64,000 nt of DNA from Streptomyces sp. WMMB303 (GTDB lineage: Bacteria; Actinomycetota; Actinomycetes; Streptomycetales; Streptomycetaceae), in contig NZ_JARKIN010000001.1 of NCBI RefSeq assembly GCF_029351045.1, positions 3,770,501 through 3,834,500 of the forward strand, in the 5' to 3' direction. Positions 8,932-17,904 of the stretch are shown in pieces. The stretch's first letter is position 1. Each line of letters opens with the position of its first letter. The notes below the pieces were generated by a model that worked only from the letters and a program-made list of their open reading frames with translations, had not been told where the DNA came from and made no database searches. The position numbers and the translations under genes were made by a program.

Positions 8932-10808
8932 GGGTGTCCTCCGTCGGGGCGGTCGAGGGTGGCGTGGAGCGCGGCGGCGTAGTCGGGGTCGGTCAGCGGG
9001 GTGGGGGCGAGCGTCTCGGGCGGGGCGAGCGCTGTCGCCAGTTCGTCGATGTGCGGGGCGAGTCGCGCGCACTGCCGGTCCGCGGCCGCGTCCAGGGAGG
9101 CGGCCGTGCGGGCGGAGACGACGCCCGTCCACTGCAGCGGTCCGGCCAGGCGCAGCGCCTGTGTGGTGCCGTGGAGGGCGGTCAGGGTCCGCCGGGCCGG
9201 CTCGGAGCCGGCGCCGGTGGCCGCGGGGGCGGCCACCGCCTGTGCGGCGAGCCGGAGGGTGTGGACCTCGCCGAGCTGCCGGGCGCGCTCCAGCAGCGGG
9301 TTCCACAGGTCCATCCCCTCCAGTCCGCTGCCGCGGCCGTCCTTCAGCGCTGCCCGCAGTCCGGCCGCCAGGCGCTCTTCCAGGGCGGTGACGGTCCGGC
9401 ACCACCAGGTGGGGTCGTCGGGGTCGGGCGGCGGGCGGGTGTCGGGGGGCGGTCCGTCGGCGGGATGCTCCTCGGCCAGGGCGCAGCCGACGTCGAGCAG
9501 CACGAGCCGGTTGTCGCCGCCCGCCGCGCCGAAGGAGTCCGCGAAGCCGCTGTATCCGCTGAGCCGGTTGGCGGCAAGGTAGCCCGCGACACCGCAGCGG
9601 CGGCGGCACTCCGCTGTGACGCGCGCCGCGCCGTCCACGGCGGACGCCTTCAGCGCGGACAGCCTGCGGTCGACGGCCGCCCAGGGGGTGAACGCCGCCT
9701 CCTCCGCTCCGTCGGCCTCGGCGGGGCGGCCGGCGGACCACCACGCCCGCGCGTCCTCCGCCTGTTGCCAGACGTCCAGCGCGGTGCTCGCCACGCGGTC
9801 GAGCGCGAACGCCTCCGCCAGTGCGCCCAATACCGCGCGCTGTTGGGTGCGGTAGTCCAGCACGGGTGCGCCCGGGGCGAGCCGGCCGTGCGAGCGCCGG
9901 TGCTGGGAGTGGCGCAGCGCGGCCACGGCGGACGCGCGGGCTGTGGCGGCGGCCGCGGTGGGTACGGTCGCCCACAGGCGGCGTCCGACATCCAGGGTGC
10001 GCCGCAGCGCCGCCCCGGGATCACCACCCGGGTCGTGCAGGACTCCGTCGCCGTCGATCGAGGCAGCCCCGCGCAGCCAGCGGTCGTAGGGCAGCCTGGC
10101 TCCCTCGAACCGCACCAGGGCGTACTCCAGCGGGAGGGCCTCGACACCGAGCGGTCCGCTGACCGTGACCCCGGGCGCGGTGCCCCGCTCGTCGCACAGG
10201 TCGGCGAGGAAGGGATGGACTCCGTGGCAGGTGCCGTCCACCCTCAGGCGGGCGCACACCACGGCGGACTGCGGCCTGCCCGGGACGCCGACCCCGGAGA
10301 ACTTGGCGGCCCCGGCGTCCGGCGTGCGCAGGACGAACTCGCGGCGTTCCGGGTCGAAATCGGCTGTGGTGCGGAGCGCGAGGTGGCTGTTGGCATCGCC
10401 GATCTCGGTGACCAGGAAGACGCCTTTTCGGTGGCCGCTCTCCAGGGCTTCCACGGTCCGCGCGAGCTCCTTCGCGCCGAGTTGCTCCGTATCCGCCGCG
10501 CCCGCGACGGAGCCCAGGCAGAGGATGTGGTGGTTGACGACGGTCATGTACAGCGCCGGGTCCACCAGGACCGTGCAGGCGCTCAGCGCGGCCAGCCACT
10601 CCCGGTCCCGCAGCAGTTCGCGGGCGGGCGGCAGCACCGCCGCCAACCGCGTCAGCGCGTGGTGGGTCCGGTGGTTGCGGCTGGGCCCCTCGCCCGGTGC
10701 GTGAGGGCGCTGGGCTCCCAGGGCGTCCGCGATACGCCGGGCCTGCCGGGTACGCAGGGGGTCGCCGTCGTATCGGTGCGGGGGCGGCGAGCCCGTCGAC
10801 GGTGTCAC
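8928..10808 (-). CDS. acyl-CoA oxidase/dehydrogenase-like flavoprotein
   Basis: A 626-residue protein matching the layout of peroxisomal-type acyl-CoA oxidases: an N-terminal alpha domain, a middle beta domain with VTEIGDANSHLALRTTADFD and AAKFSG, and two C-terminal helical domains. It would desaturate a CoA- or ACP-bound acyl chain at C2-C3 using FAD. The GTG at 10808 overlaps the upstream stop (GTGA), so the longer frame upstream is not used. The Gly-His of the usual TExGHGSN segment reads Gly-Asp here. In this operon it could supply an unsaturated precursor or tailor the chain, replacing a missing dehydratase route. Confidence 0.82.
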   Translation of the reverse strand: MTPSTGSPPPHRYDGDPLRTRQARRIADALGAQRPHAPGEGPSRNHRTHHALTRLAAVLPPARELLRDREWLAALSACTVLVDPALYMTVVNHHILCLGSVAGAADTEQLGAKELARTVEALESGHRKGVFLVTEIGDANSHLALRTTADFDPERREFVLRTPDAGAAKFSGVGVPGRPQSAVVCARLRVDGTCHGVHPFLADLCDERGTAPGVTVSGPLGVEALPLEYALVRFEGARLPYDRWLRGAASIDGDGVLHDPGGDPGAALRRTLDVGRRLWATVPTAAAATARASAVAALRHSQHRRSHGRLAPGAPVLDYRTQQRAVLGALAEAFALDRVASTALDVWQQAEDARAWWSAGRPAEADGAEEAAFTPWAAVDRRLSALKASAVDGAARVTAECRRRCGVAGYLAANRLSGYSGFADSFGAAGGDNRLVLLDVGCALAEEHPADGPPPDTRPPPDPDDPTWWCRTVTALEERLAAGLRAALKDGRGSGLEGMDLWNPLLERARQLGEVHTLRLAAQAVAAPAATGAGSEPARRTLTALHGTTQALRLAGPLQWTGVVSARTAASLDAAADRQCARLAPHIDELATALAPPETLAPTPLTDPDYAAALHATLDRPDGGHP

Positions 10809-11890
10809 ACGATCACCCCGTGCTGCTCGCGGCGGTTCGCGCCGGGCTCCTCGCTCCCGGCCGACCGTGCGTCGGGGCACCGGTTGAGCCGGTGCGGCCG
10901 CTCCCAGGGGAAGGCCGGTTCGGTGAGCGGGCTGCGCGCCGCGACCAGGTCGTGCCCGGCCAGGACCCGGCGGGCGTTGCGGGTGAGCGTCTGACCGGTA
11001 CCGGCCTCCAGCAGCAGGGCCGGCCCCTGGGTCGCGGCCCGCTCCAGCACCGGGGGCAGCAGCACCGGGTGGGTCAGGCAGGCGGCGAGTCCCTGGTACG
11101 GGTCGTCCCCCCTGCTGTAGGGGCCACCGTGGACGGCCGAGTGCACGGGCGTGTGGGCCGGTCGGGACGGCAGGGTGCGGATCGCGGCCGCGAACCCCTC
11201 GGCGTACGAGCTCAGCGAGGGATGGTGGGAGGCGAAGGGCAGCCGGAGCCGGACCGCTGCCACTCCGTACCGCTCGGCGCACGCCTCGGCCTGCGAGAGC
11301 TCATGCGTCGGGCCACTCAGGACCGTCTCCTGCGGGTCGTTGACACAGGCCACGGACACCCGGCGGGACCCCGCCGCGTCGATCAGCTCCCGCGCCCGGT
11401 CCTCGCCGGCCGCGAGCAAGGTCATGCCGCCGCGGCAGCGGCTCAGATAGCGCGAGAGCCTGCAGGCGATCCGGGTCCCGTCGGGGATGTCGAAGACCCC
11501 CGCGGCGGTGAGCGCGGCGATCTCCCCGAAGCTCACGGCGACGATCCGCCGGGGTGCCGCGCCGATGGCGCACAGCGCCCGGTGGATCGTCATGGACGCT
11601 CCGAACAGTGCCACTTGCGGGGTGCCCACCGGGCCGGCCGCCAGGGTCCGGCCGCTGGGCGGTGTGCTGCCGAGCAGCGCGGGGCCCAGCGCGGGCACTC
11701 CGTAGCTGCCGCTGACCGCGTCGACCTGGGCGAACACCTCCTCGGCCGCGGCGCGGAGCACGGGGTGCGCGCGGACGGCCGACACCAGTGGTGAGACGGC
11801 GAAATCCCCCTGGCCCGGGAAGATATGAACGAAGTCGGGAGCGGCCGCGCCCCGGGCGGACAGCTCGGGTCGGTCGGATGCTGAGGGCAT
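10805..11890 (-). CDS. acyltransferase of the FabD/trans-AT type
   Basis: A 361-residue acyltransferase that would load an acyl (often malonyl) unit onto the ACP. It opens with FVHIFPGQG, the family signature, and has the nucleophile in AVSFGE and a histidine in FASHHPSL. The usual GHSLGE reads AVSFGE, so the residue before Ser is Val and the one after is Phe, which suggests changed substrate choice. The ATG at 11890 (MPSASDR) has GAGAGAG upstream and is preferred to a longer frame through the intergenic region. It is the first gene of the operon, overlaps the next by GTGA, and is followed by 50 Arg/Pro-rich residues of unknown use at its C-terminus. Confidence 0.87.
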   Translation of the reverse strand: MPSASDRPELSARGAAAPDFVHIFPGQGDFAVSPLVSAVRAHPVLRAAAEEVFAQVDAVSGSYGVPALGPALLGSTPPSGRTLAAGPVGTPQVALFGASMTIHRALCAIGAAPRRIVAVSFGEIAALTAAGVFDIPDGTRIACRLSRYLSRCRGGMTLLAAGEDRARELIDAAGSRRVSVACVNDPQETVLSGPTHELSQAEACAERYGVAAVRLRLPFASHHPSLSSYAEGFAAAIRTLPSRPAHTPVHSAVHGGPYSRGDDPYQGLAACLTHPVLLPPVLERAATQGPALLLEAGTGQTLTRNARRVLAGHDLVAARSPLTEPAFPWERPHRLNRCPDARSAGSEEPGANRREQHGVIV

Positions 11891-12437
11891 GGTGCTCTCT
11901 CTCTTTGCGCAGGGAGCTGTGTCCGCACGGCGGACAGGGACAGCCGGGTACGGTGGACGGTGGCGCCTCCGGGCACCGGATGAGGTCTTTCGCTCGGTGG
12001 TCTGCGGCGACGGACCAGTCGCCTGCGTGATGCGCACAGCCGGAAGAAGTCCGGGCGGTGCCGGTTTCTGGACGTTTCCTCGCGGACCCGCGGCGGCCGC
12101 ACCCCGGGCTGGGCCGTTCCGTGAGAACCAGTCGTGACGTGCAGCGTTACGCCGCGCCTCGGCAACGTGTGACGACTGGTGTCAGGGGGAACGGCAACAG
12201 CTGACACACGGAAACCGCCGGGCCAGTGGCATCCCCGTGCGTACAGTCCGAAAAGCACTCCCGGTTGGTGCGGAGAGGTCTCCGCCTCGGGTATGTCTCC
12301 ACCGAAACACAAGGACGGGCGCGGTGATAATCGGATCCGGTCATCGGGACGTGAACGCGTTGAAAGCCCCGGGCCCGCGTGACCGGGCGCCCCCCGCGGA
12401 ACGGGACGGCCGGGCAGGAGCGAGCCAGGAGACGCCC
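11891..12437. promoter_or_regulatory. divergent intergenic region of the acyl pathway operon and its regulator
   Basis: 547 nt with no credible gene. It should carry the promoter of the minus-strand acyltransferase operon and that of the plus-strand HTH regulator. The notable element is a 9-bp inverted repeat (12127-12135 with 12172-12180). TGATAAT at 12323-12329 could be a -10 for the regulator. The regulator start is set by CAGGAGA at 12427. Confidence 0.5.
12127..12180. repeat. inverted repeat, possible operator
   Basis: ACCAGTCGT at 12127-12135 is the exact reverse complement of ACGACTGGT at 12172-12180, with 36 nt between them. It lies roughly midway between the divergent acyltransferase and regulator genes, about 240 nt upstream of the former and 260 nt upstream of the latter. 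It may be a binding site for the neighbouring regulator. Confidence 0.35.
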
Positions 12438-13817
12438 ATGGGCCGGTACCGGCCGAACCGCCATCTCGCCGCGCTGCTCGCCGAGTCCGGGTGGAGTGCG
12501 GGAGAACTCGCCCGGGCGGTGAACGCCCTGGGGACCAAGCACGGGCTGCGGCTGCGCTACGACCGGACCGCTGTGGCCCACTGGCTGGACGGGTCCAGGC
12601 CGCGCGCACCGGTTCCCGGCCTGGTGGCGCAGGTGTTCGGCAGCCGCCTCGGACGCGCCGTACACATCGGCGAGACGGGACTGGGCACGGCGGCAGCCGC
12701 GGTCGCGCCCGGCACGGGGCTGCAGGCGGACGACCCGGTGGAGCGTCTGCAGGCGCTGTGCGAGGCGGACGCGGATCCGGCCCGCAGGCTCGCGCTCGAC
12801 CGGGAGCTGTTCACCGCCGCCGATGTGCGGCTGCCCGTCTGGCCACCGCCGCCGAGCGGCACCCGAACCGGGACGTCCGCCGCGCGGGACCGCGCACCGC
12901 GTCCCGACACGCGCCTGGCCGACCTGGTCGCCGTCTTCACCGAGCTGACGGAGAAGTACGGCGGCGCGCATGCGCGTTCCGCACTGGGCGCCTACATCGC
13001 CAAAGAGGTGGTCCCCCGTCTGGTGACCACACCCGGCGGCGGCGCGGCTGCTCCGGCGGTGCTGGCCGGCAGTGCGTGCCTGATGCATCTGCTGGGCACG
13101 ATGGCCGCCGACGCGGGGCTGCCCAACCTCGGACACCACTGCCACCTCGCCGCACTCGGCCTCGCCCACCGGGCCGGCGACCGGAACGTCTACGCCATCA
13201 CCCTGCGCACCATGGCGGTGCTGGCCCTGCGGCTGGACGACATGGCGCACGCACACCAGTGGTCGCGGATCGCCCTGGAGGTGGCGTCCTTCGCCGCGAC
13301 CCCCCATGTACGGACCTATCTGTACGCCGGGCGGGCGCTGGTACGGGCCGCCCACGGTGAGCGGGAGGAGGCGCTGGCCGACCTGCTGGCCGCGGAGCGC
13401 TCCTACGCCGCCGAACCGGGCGGCGACGACGACGCGCCGGGCCCCTGGACGCGGTACGCGCCGGAAGCCTTCCACTACCAGCGGGGCGAGGTGCTGCTGT
13501 CGCTGGGCGACCGCGCGGCGGCCGTCCGGGCGTTCGAGGATTCCCTGGCCGCGCGCCCGCCGGACCACCACATCGCACGCGTCCTCACCCACGCCCAGTT
13601 GGCCGAGACCCTGCTGCCGCTGGGCGAGCTGGAGAGGGCGCTGAACCGGTGCCGGGAACTCTTCGCGCACTACCCGTACACCTCCTCACGGCGCGCCACC
13701 GCCTCGCTGACCTCGCTGCACCGGTCGCTGGCCCCCTACCGGCGACACCCGCAGGTCCGCGAGGTCCGCGACCGCATCTCACGCCTGACCCGGCCGACCG
13801 CGGAGGGCACCGGGTGA
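12438..13817 (+). CDS. HTH transcriptional regulator with TPR-like C-terminal region
   Basis: A 459-residue regulator. The first 70 residues look like an HTH DNA-binding region with the segment YDRTAVAHWLDGSRPR, as seen in many Streptomyces regulators. From about residue 160 to the end the protein is alpha-helical with repeated A-x-x-L patterns (for example ALADLLAAERSY and AVRAFEDSLAARP), consistent with TPR-like repeats that sense a ligand or partner. The ATG at 12438 follows CAGGAGA. It is divergent from the acyltransferase operon and is the best candidate for its regulator. It does not carry an SARP activation domain. Confidence 0.8.
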   Translation: MGRYRPNRHLAALLAESGWSAGELARAVNALGTKHGLRLRYDRTAVAHWLDGSRPRAPVPGLVAQVFGSRLGRAVHIGETGLGTAAAAVAPGTGLQADDPVERLQALCEADADPARRLALDRELFTAADVRLPVWPPPPSGTRTGTSAARDRAPRPDTRLADLVAVFTELTEKYGGAHARSALGAYIAKEVVPRLVTTPGGGAAAPAVLAGSACLMHLLGTMAADAGLPNLGHHCHLAALGLAHRAGDRNVYAITLRTMAVLALRLDDMAHAHQWSRIALEVASFAATPHVRTYLYAGRALVRAAHGEREEALADLLAAERSYAAEPGGDDDAPGPWTRYAPEAFHYQRGEVLLSLGDRAAAVRAFEDSLAARPPDHHIARVLTHAQLAETLLPLGELERALNRCRELFAHYPYTSSRRATASLTSLHRSLAPYRRHPQVREVRDRISRLTRPTAEGTG

Positions 13818-13903
13818 GGTCCGCGCCGTGCGGTGGCCGACAGCGATGTGGGGCCCGGCCCGGTCACGGGACTCCGCCGGCCGTCCGCGCGAGGATGGCG
13901 GCC

Positions 13904-14443
13904 ATGGACAGCGGCGGCCCGGACAGCGGGCGGCAGGCGACGGCGGAGACGGTGCGCGTCATCGTCATCGGGGTCGGCAACACCTTCCGCGGGGACGACG
14001 GCGCCGGGCCGGCGGCCGTCGCCCGGCTGCGGGCCCGAATGCCCCCCGACGGGACGGCGGCAGGCGTGCGCACGGTGTGCTGCGACGGCGATCCGGTACG
14101 CCTGGTCGACCTGTGGACGGATGCCGCACTCGCGGTCGTGGTGGACGCGGCACGCGCCGAACCGGCGTGCCCGGGGCGCATCCACCGACTGGAGCCGGGC
14201 GCGACGTGGCCGGTGCGCACCACCAGCAGTCACGGACTCGGTCTGGGATACGCCGTGGCGCTGGCCCATGCGCTCGGAAGGCTGCCCGGGCGGCTGGTGG
14301 TCTACGCGGTCGAAGCAGCGGACGGCTCGCCGGGCGAGGGGCTGACCCCCGCGGTGGCCGCGGCCCTCGACCCGCTCGTGCGGCGGATCCGCGCGGAGAT
14401 CTCCCACGCGGGCGCGGCGCTGCCGGTCGAGCAACGCCACTGA
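13904..14443 (+). CDS. [NiFe]-hydrogenase maturation protease
   Basis: A 179-residue endopeptidase of the HyaD/HycI/HybD family, which removes the C-terminal extension of the large subunit after nickel insertion. The signature GVGNTFRGDDGAG is present near the start; the likely nickel ligands are Asp in this loop, Asp in VVVDAA and His in SSHGLGL. It is the first gene of the hydrogenase operon, 172 nt before the beta subunit gene. I chose the ATG at 13904, with GAGG 9 nt upstream, over the ATG at 13895, which has no ribosome binding site. Its probable substrate is the 44-residue tail of the large subunit encoded downstream. Confidence 0.88.
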   Translation: MDSGGPDSGRQATAETVRVIVIGVGNTFRGDDGAGPAAVARLRARMPPDGTAAGVRTVCCDGDPVRLVDLWTDAALAVVVDAARAEPACPGRIHRLEPGATWPVRTTSSHGLGLGYAVALAHALGRLPGRLVVYAVEAADGSPGEGLTPAVAAALDPLVRRIRAEISHAGAALPVEQRH

Positions 14444-14615
14444 TCCCGCGCACCTCGCGGGAGGTGATGGAGACCGCCGGGCACGGCAGGGGAGCCACCG
14501 GCGGTGGAAGCGGCACGCGGGCGCACCCTGCGCCGCGCCCGGCGCGTCCGCGTGCGGGAGGGGCGAGCCGTGGTCAGGCTGGGGGCAGCACATCCACCGA
14601 ACGGCAGGAGCAGCG

Positions 14616-15794
14616 ATGGCCGCCGCGCCGGCACCCACGGAGACCGAGGACACGCGCTGCGTGCTGGACCGAGAGGGCATCGACGCCCTGGTGCGGAAGC
14701 TGCGGGCCGACGGGCGCACCGTCGTCGGACCCACCGTGCGGGACAGCGCCATCGTGCTGGACGAACTCGCCGGTGCCCAGGAGTTGCCCTGGGGATGGGG
14801 AGTGGAGCTGGAGGCGGGCCACTACCGGATCGTGCGCCGGAGCGACGGTGCGGCGTTCGCCCACAGCGCGGGGCCGCAGTCCTGGAAGAACTTCCTCCAC
14901 CCCGAGCGGGTGCGGCAGTGGACGGCCGACCGGGGAGAGGACGGCGCGATGACGGTCCGGGAGGAACCTCTCTCGCCCGTCTCCTACGCGTTCCTGGGGG
15001 TGCGACCCTGCGATCTGAGCGCCGTGCGGATCCAGGACCGGGTGATGACCGGCGGCCGGCACCGGGACGAGACCTACCGGGAACGCCGCACGGGCGCGTT
15101 CCTGATCGTCGTGGAGTGCACCGAACCGGGCGCCACCTGCTTCTGCGTCTCCATGGGCACCGGGCCCGCCGCCCACCCCGGCTACGATCTGGCGCTGACC
15201 GAGGTGGTGGACGCGGCGGGCCACCGCTTCCTGGCCCGCGCCGGGACGCCGGAGGGCGCGGAACTGCTGCGGCGGCTGCCGCACCGCCCGGCCGACGACG
15301 CGACGAGCAGTGCGGCGCGGCGCGGCGTCGAGGACGCCGCGGGGCGGATGGGCCGCACGATGCCCCCGGCGAGTCTGCGGGAGCTGATGGCGGGCAGTCT
15401 GGACGCCGCGCGCTGGGACGATGTCGCCGCGCGCTGCCTCACCTGCGGCAACTGCACGATGGCCTGCCCCACCTGCTTCTGCACCACCAGCGAGGACGTG
15501 ACCGACCTGACGGGAGATCACGCCGAGCGCTGGCGGCGCTGGGAGTCCTGCTACGACCTGGACTTCTCCCATCTTCCGGGCGGCTCGGTCCGCGCCTCGT
15601 CGCGCAGCCGCTACCGGCAGTGGCTCACGCACAAGCTCGGGACGTGGTGGGACCAGTTCGGCAGCTCGGGGTGTGTGGGATGCGGCCGCTGCATCGTCTG
15701 GTGCCCGGTCGGCATCGACATCACCGAGGAGGCGCACGCTCTGCACCAGGAGCGGCTGCAGCGGCAGGACGGACGAGAGGAGGGTGCGCGGTGA
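14616..15794 (+). CDS. hyhB: hydrogenase/sulfhydrogenase beta subunit (4Fe-4S dicluster)
   Basis: A 392-residue iron-sulfur subunit of the group 3b (bifunctional NADP hydrogenase/sulfhydrogenase) type. It carries two ferredoxin-like clusters near the C-terminus: CLTCGNCTMACPTCFC and CVGCGRCIVWCPVG. The N-terminal two thirds match the HydB-like domain with VRPCDLSAVRIQDR. It should pass electrons between the gamma (flavin) subunit and the small subunit. The ATG at 14616 has AGGAG 8 nt upstream. The stop overlaps the GTG of the next gene (GTGA). Confidence 0.9.
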   Translation: MAAAPAPTETEDTRCVLDREGIDALVRKLRADGRTVVGPTVRDSAIVLDELAGAQELPWGWGVELEAGHYRIVRRSDGAAFAHSAGPQSWKNFLHPERVRQWTADRGEDGAMTVREEPLSPVSYAFLGVRPCDLSAVRIQDRVMTGGRHRDETYRERRTGAFLIVVECTEPGATCFCVSMGTGPAAHPGYDLALTEVVDAAGHRFLARAGTPEGAELLRRLPHRPADDATSSAARRGVEDAAGRMGRTMPPASLRELMAGSLDAARWDDVAARCLTCGNCTMACPTCFCTTSEDVTDLTGDHAERWRRWESCYDLDFSHLPGGSVRASSRSRYRQWLTHKLGTWWDQFGSSGCVGCGRCIVWCPVGIDITEEAHALHQERLQRQDGREEGAR

Positions 15795-16246
15795 GGCACG
15801 CCGGGGTACTGGCCGCGCTGCGCGAGGGCCCCCGCGCGCGCCTGCTGGCCCTGGGTCGCGAAGTGTCCTTCGGCGCCGGGACACGGATCTTCGAGGAGGG
15901 CGAGCGGGCCGACCGGTTCTGGATCATCCGCAACGGCACCGTGAGCCTCGACATCCACGTCCCCGGCGGCCCCGCGGCCGTGGTCGACACGCTGGGCCCG
16001 GAGCGGCTGCTGGGCTGGTCGTGGCTGTGCCCGCCGCACCAGTGGCACCTGGGCGCCGAGGCCGTCGGGCGGGTGCGTGCCTGGGAGTTCGACGCGGCGG
16101 AGGTGCTCTCGCTGTGCGAGGGCGACCACGAGCTCGACCACGAACTGCTCCGCTATGTGGTGGAGGTGATCGGCCGGCGGCTGCGCGCCGCGCGTACCCG
16201 GCTGCTCGACCTCTACGGCCCTTACGGAAGTGGACCGCAGCCGTGA
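15791..16246 (+). CDS. cyclic-nucleotide-binding-domain protein
   Basis: A 151-residue protein made almost wholly of a Crp-like cNMP-binding jelly-roll (FGAGTRIFEEGERADRFWII, then IRNGTVSLDI). The family's phosphate-binding PRxA motif is not evident; the corresponding part reads GWSWLCPPHQWHLGAEAV. It has no C-terminal HTH; it ends after a long helix (ELLRYVVEVIGRRL). So it is probably not a DNA-binding regulator but a partner or sensor of the hydrogenase. Both ends are coupled: GTGA overlap with beta and GTGA overlap with gamma. Its placement between structural genes suggests it is made in stoichiometric amounts. Confidence 0.85.
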   Translation: MRHAGVLAALREGPRARLLALGREVSFGAGTRIFEEGERADRFWIIRNGTVSLDIHVPGGPAAVVDTLGPERLLGWSWLCPPHQWHLGAEAVGRVRAWEFDAAEVLSLCEGDHELDHELLRYVVEVIGRRLRAARTRLLDLYGPYGSGPQP

Positions 16247-17043
16247 CCGCGGTCCCCCTCCCCTACCGCGTGGTGGACAACCGGGCCGAGAGCGCCGACA
16301 CCCGGACCCTCGTGCTGGAACCGGTCGGGGAGACGCTGACGGGCTTCAGGCCGGGCCGGTTCGCGATGCTCTACGCCTTCGGGGTCGGCGAGATCCCGGT
16401 GTCGGTCGCGGGGCTGCGGGACGGTGTGCTCAGCCACACCGTCCGGGGCGTCGGTGCGGTCTCCCGGGCCCTGTGCGCGGTGCGGCCCGGCGAGCAGGTA
16501 GGGGTGCGCGGCCCGTTCGGTACGGAGTGGGACCTGCCGTCGGCGGGCGGGGACCTGCTGGTGGTGGCGGGCGGCATCGGTCTGGCACCGCTGCGGCCGT
16601 TGGTGCGGGCCGCGCTGGCCGCGCCTCAGGCGCACGGCAGGCTGAACGTCCTGATCGGCGCCCGCACTCCGCACGACCTGCTGTACCGGGACGAGCTGGC
16701 CGGCTGGGGGCAGCCGTACTGCGGCGTGACGGTGGACCGTCCGGCCCCGGGCTGGGAGGGCGAGGTGGGAGTGGTGACCGCACTGCTCGACCAGGCGTCC
16801 TTCACCCCGGGGGACACGACCGCCTTCCTCTGCGGCCCGGAGGTCATGATCCGGGCCACCGCCCGTGAACTGCGGCACCGCGGCGTGCCCGCGCACCGGA
16901 TCCGGGTCTCCCTCGAACGGAACATGCACTGCGCCACAGGTCACTGCGGCCACTGCCAGCTCGGGCCGCTGCTGCTGTGCCGGGACGGCCCGGTGGTCGG
17001 GTACGACCGGGCGGAGCCCCTCCTCGCCGTACGGGAGCTGTGA
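16243..17043 (+). CDS. hyhG: hydrogenase/sulfhydrogenase gamma subunit (FAD/NAD(P) module)
   Basis: A 266-residue flavoprotein of the ferredoxin-NADP reductase superfamily. It has an FAD-binding barrel (FRPGRFAMLYAF), an NAD(P)-binding half (LLVVAGGIGLAPLRPLV and FLCGPEVM) and a C-terminal [2Fe-2S] loop with Cys in HCATGHCGHCQLG plus a final Cys in LLLC. It should link hydrogen oxidation or evolution to NAD(P)(H). The GTG at 16243 overlaps the upstream stop. The stop is followed after 1 nt by the delta-subunit start, so translation is coupled. Confidence 0.92.
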   Translation: MTAVPLPYRVVDNRAESADTRTLVLEPVGETLTGFRPGRFAMLYAFGVGEIPVSVAGLRDGVLSHTVRGVGAVSRALCAVRPGEQVGVRGPFGTEWDLPSAGGDLLVVAGGIGLAPLRPLVRAALAAPQAHGRLNVLIGARTPHDLLYRDELAGWGQPYCGVTVDRPAPGWEGEVGVVTALLDQASFTPGDTTAFLCGPEVMIRATARELRHRGVPAHRIRVSLERNMHCATGHCGHCQLGPLLLCRDGPVVGYDRAEPLLAVREL

Positions 17044-17044
17044 G

Positions 17045-17830
17045 ATGACCGGGTCCGACCGTCCACGCCTGGGTGTCTTCAAGTTCGCCTCCTGCGACGG
17101 CTGCCAACTGACTCTGCTGGACTGCGAGGAGGAATTGCTCCCCCTGGCGGCCGAGCTGGAGGTCGCGCACTTCGCCGAGGCGTCGAGCGACATCCGGCCG
17201 GGCCCCTATCAGCTCTCGCTGGTCGAGGGCTCGGTCTCCACTCCCGAGCATCTCGAGCGCGTCCGCCGCATCCGCGCCGAGTCCCGCCACCTGGTGACCA
17301 TCGGCGCGTGCGCGACGGCGGGAGGCATCCAGGCCCTGCGCAACTCCGCGGACGGCGACGCCTTCCGTGCGACGGTCTACGCGGAGCCCGAATACATCGA
17401 GAGCCTCGCCACGTCCACGCCCATCTCGGCGCATGTGCCGGTCGACTTCGAACTGCGCGGGTGCCCGATCGACCGGGGGCAGCTCCTGGAGGTCATCACC
17501 TCCTTTCTGGCCGGCCGCCGACCGGACATCCCCGATCACAGCGTGTGCTTCGCCTGCAAGCGCCGCGGCACCACCTGCCTGCCCGTCGCGCGCGGCATCC
17601 CCTGCCTGGGGCCGGTGACCCACGCCGGGTGCGGTGCCCTGTGCCCGGCCTACGGACGCGGCTGCTACGGGTGCTTCGGGCCGTCCGCCTCCACGAACAT
17701 GCCCGCCATGATCCCGTTGCTGCGCAGCGACGGGATGAGCGACGAGGACATCGTGCGCTTCCTGCACACCTACAACGTCGAGGACTTCGCCGCGCTCGAA
17801 CCGCCCGGCGTGCTGGACGAGGACGACTGA
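17045..17830 (+). CDS. hyhS: hydrogenase/sulfhydrogenase small (delta) subunit
   Basis: A 261-residue [NiFe]-hydrogenase small subunit of the short, soluble type with no Tat signal. The proximal-cluster cysteines are seen in SCDGCQLTLLDC (residues 17 and 20), in GACAT and in the later GCP; further Cys-rich segments (CFACKRRGTTC, then CLGP and CGALCPAYGRGCYGC) bind the medial and distal clusters. The lack of a signal peptide places the enzyme in the cytoplasm. The ATG is 1 nt after the gamma stop. It shares the operon with the large subunit 74 nt downstream. Confidence 0.93.
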   Translation: MTGSDRPRLGVFKFASCDGCQLTLLDCEEELLPLAAELEVAHFAEASSDIRPGPYQLSLVEGSVSTPEHLERVRRIRAESRHLVTIGACATAGGIQALRNSADGDAFRATVYAEPEYIESLATSTPISAHVPVDFELRGCPIDRGQLLEVITSFLAGRRPDIPDHSVCFACKRRGTTCLPVARGIPCLGPVTHAGCGALCPAYGRGCYGCFGPSASTNMPAMIPLLRSDGMSDEDIVRFLHTYNVEDFAALEPPGVLDEDD

Positions 17831-17904
17831 GCGGTCGTCCCGCCACCTGACAGTCGGCCTTCCGGCCACGTGCCTGGGCGGCCGGGAAGAAGGACGGAGC
17901 AGCC

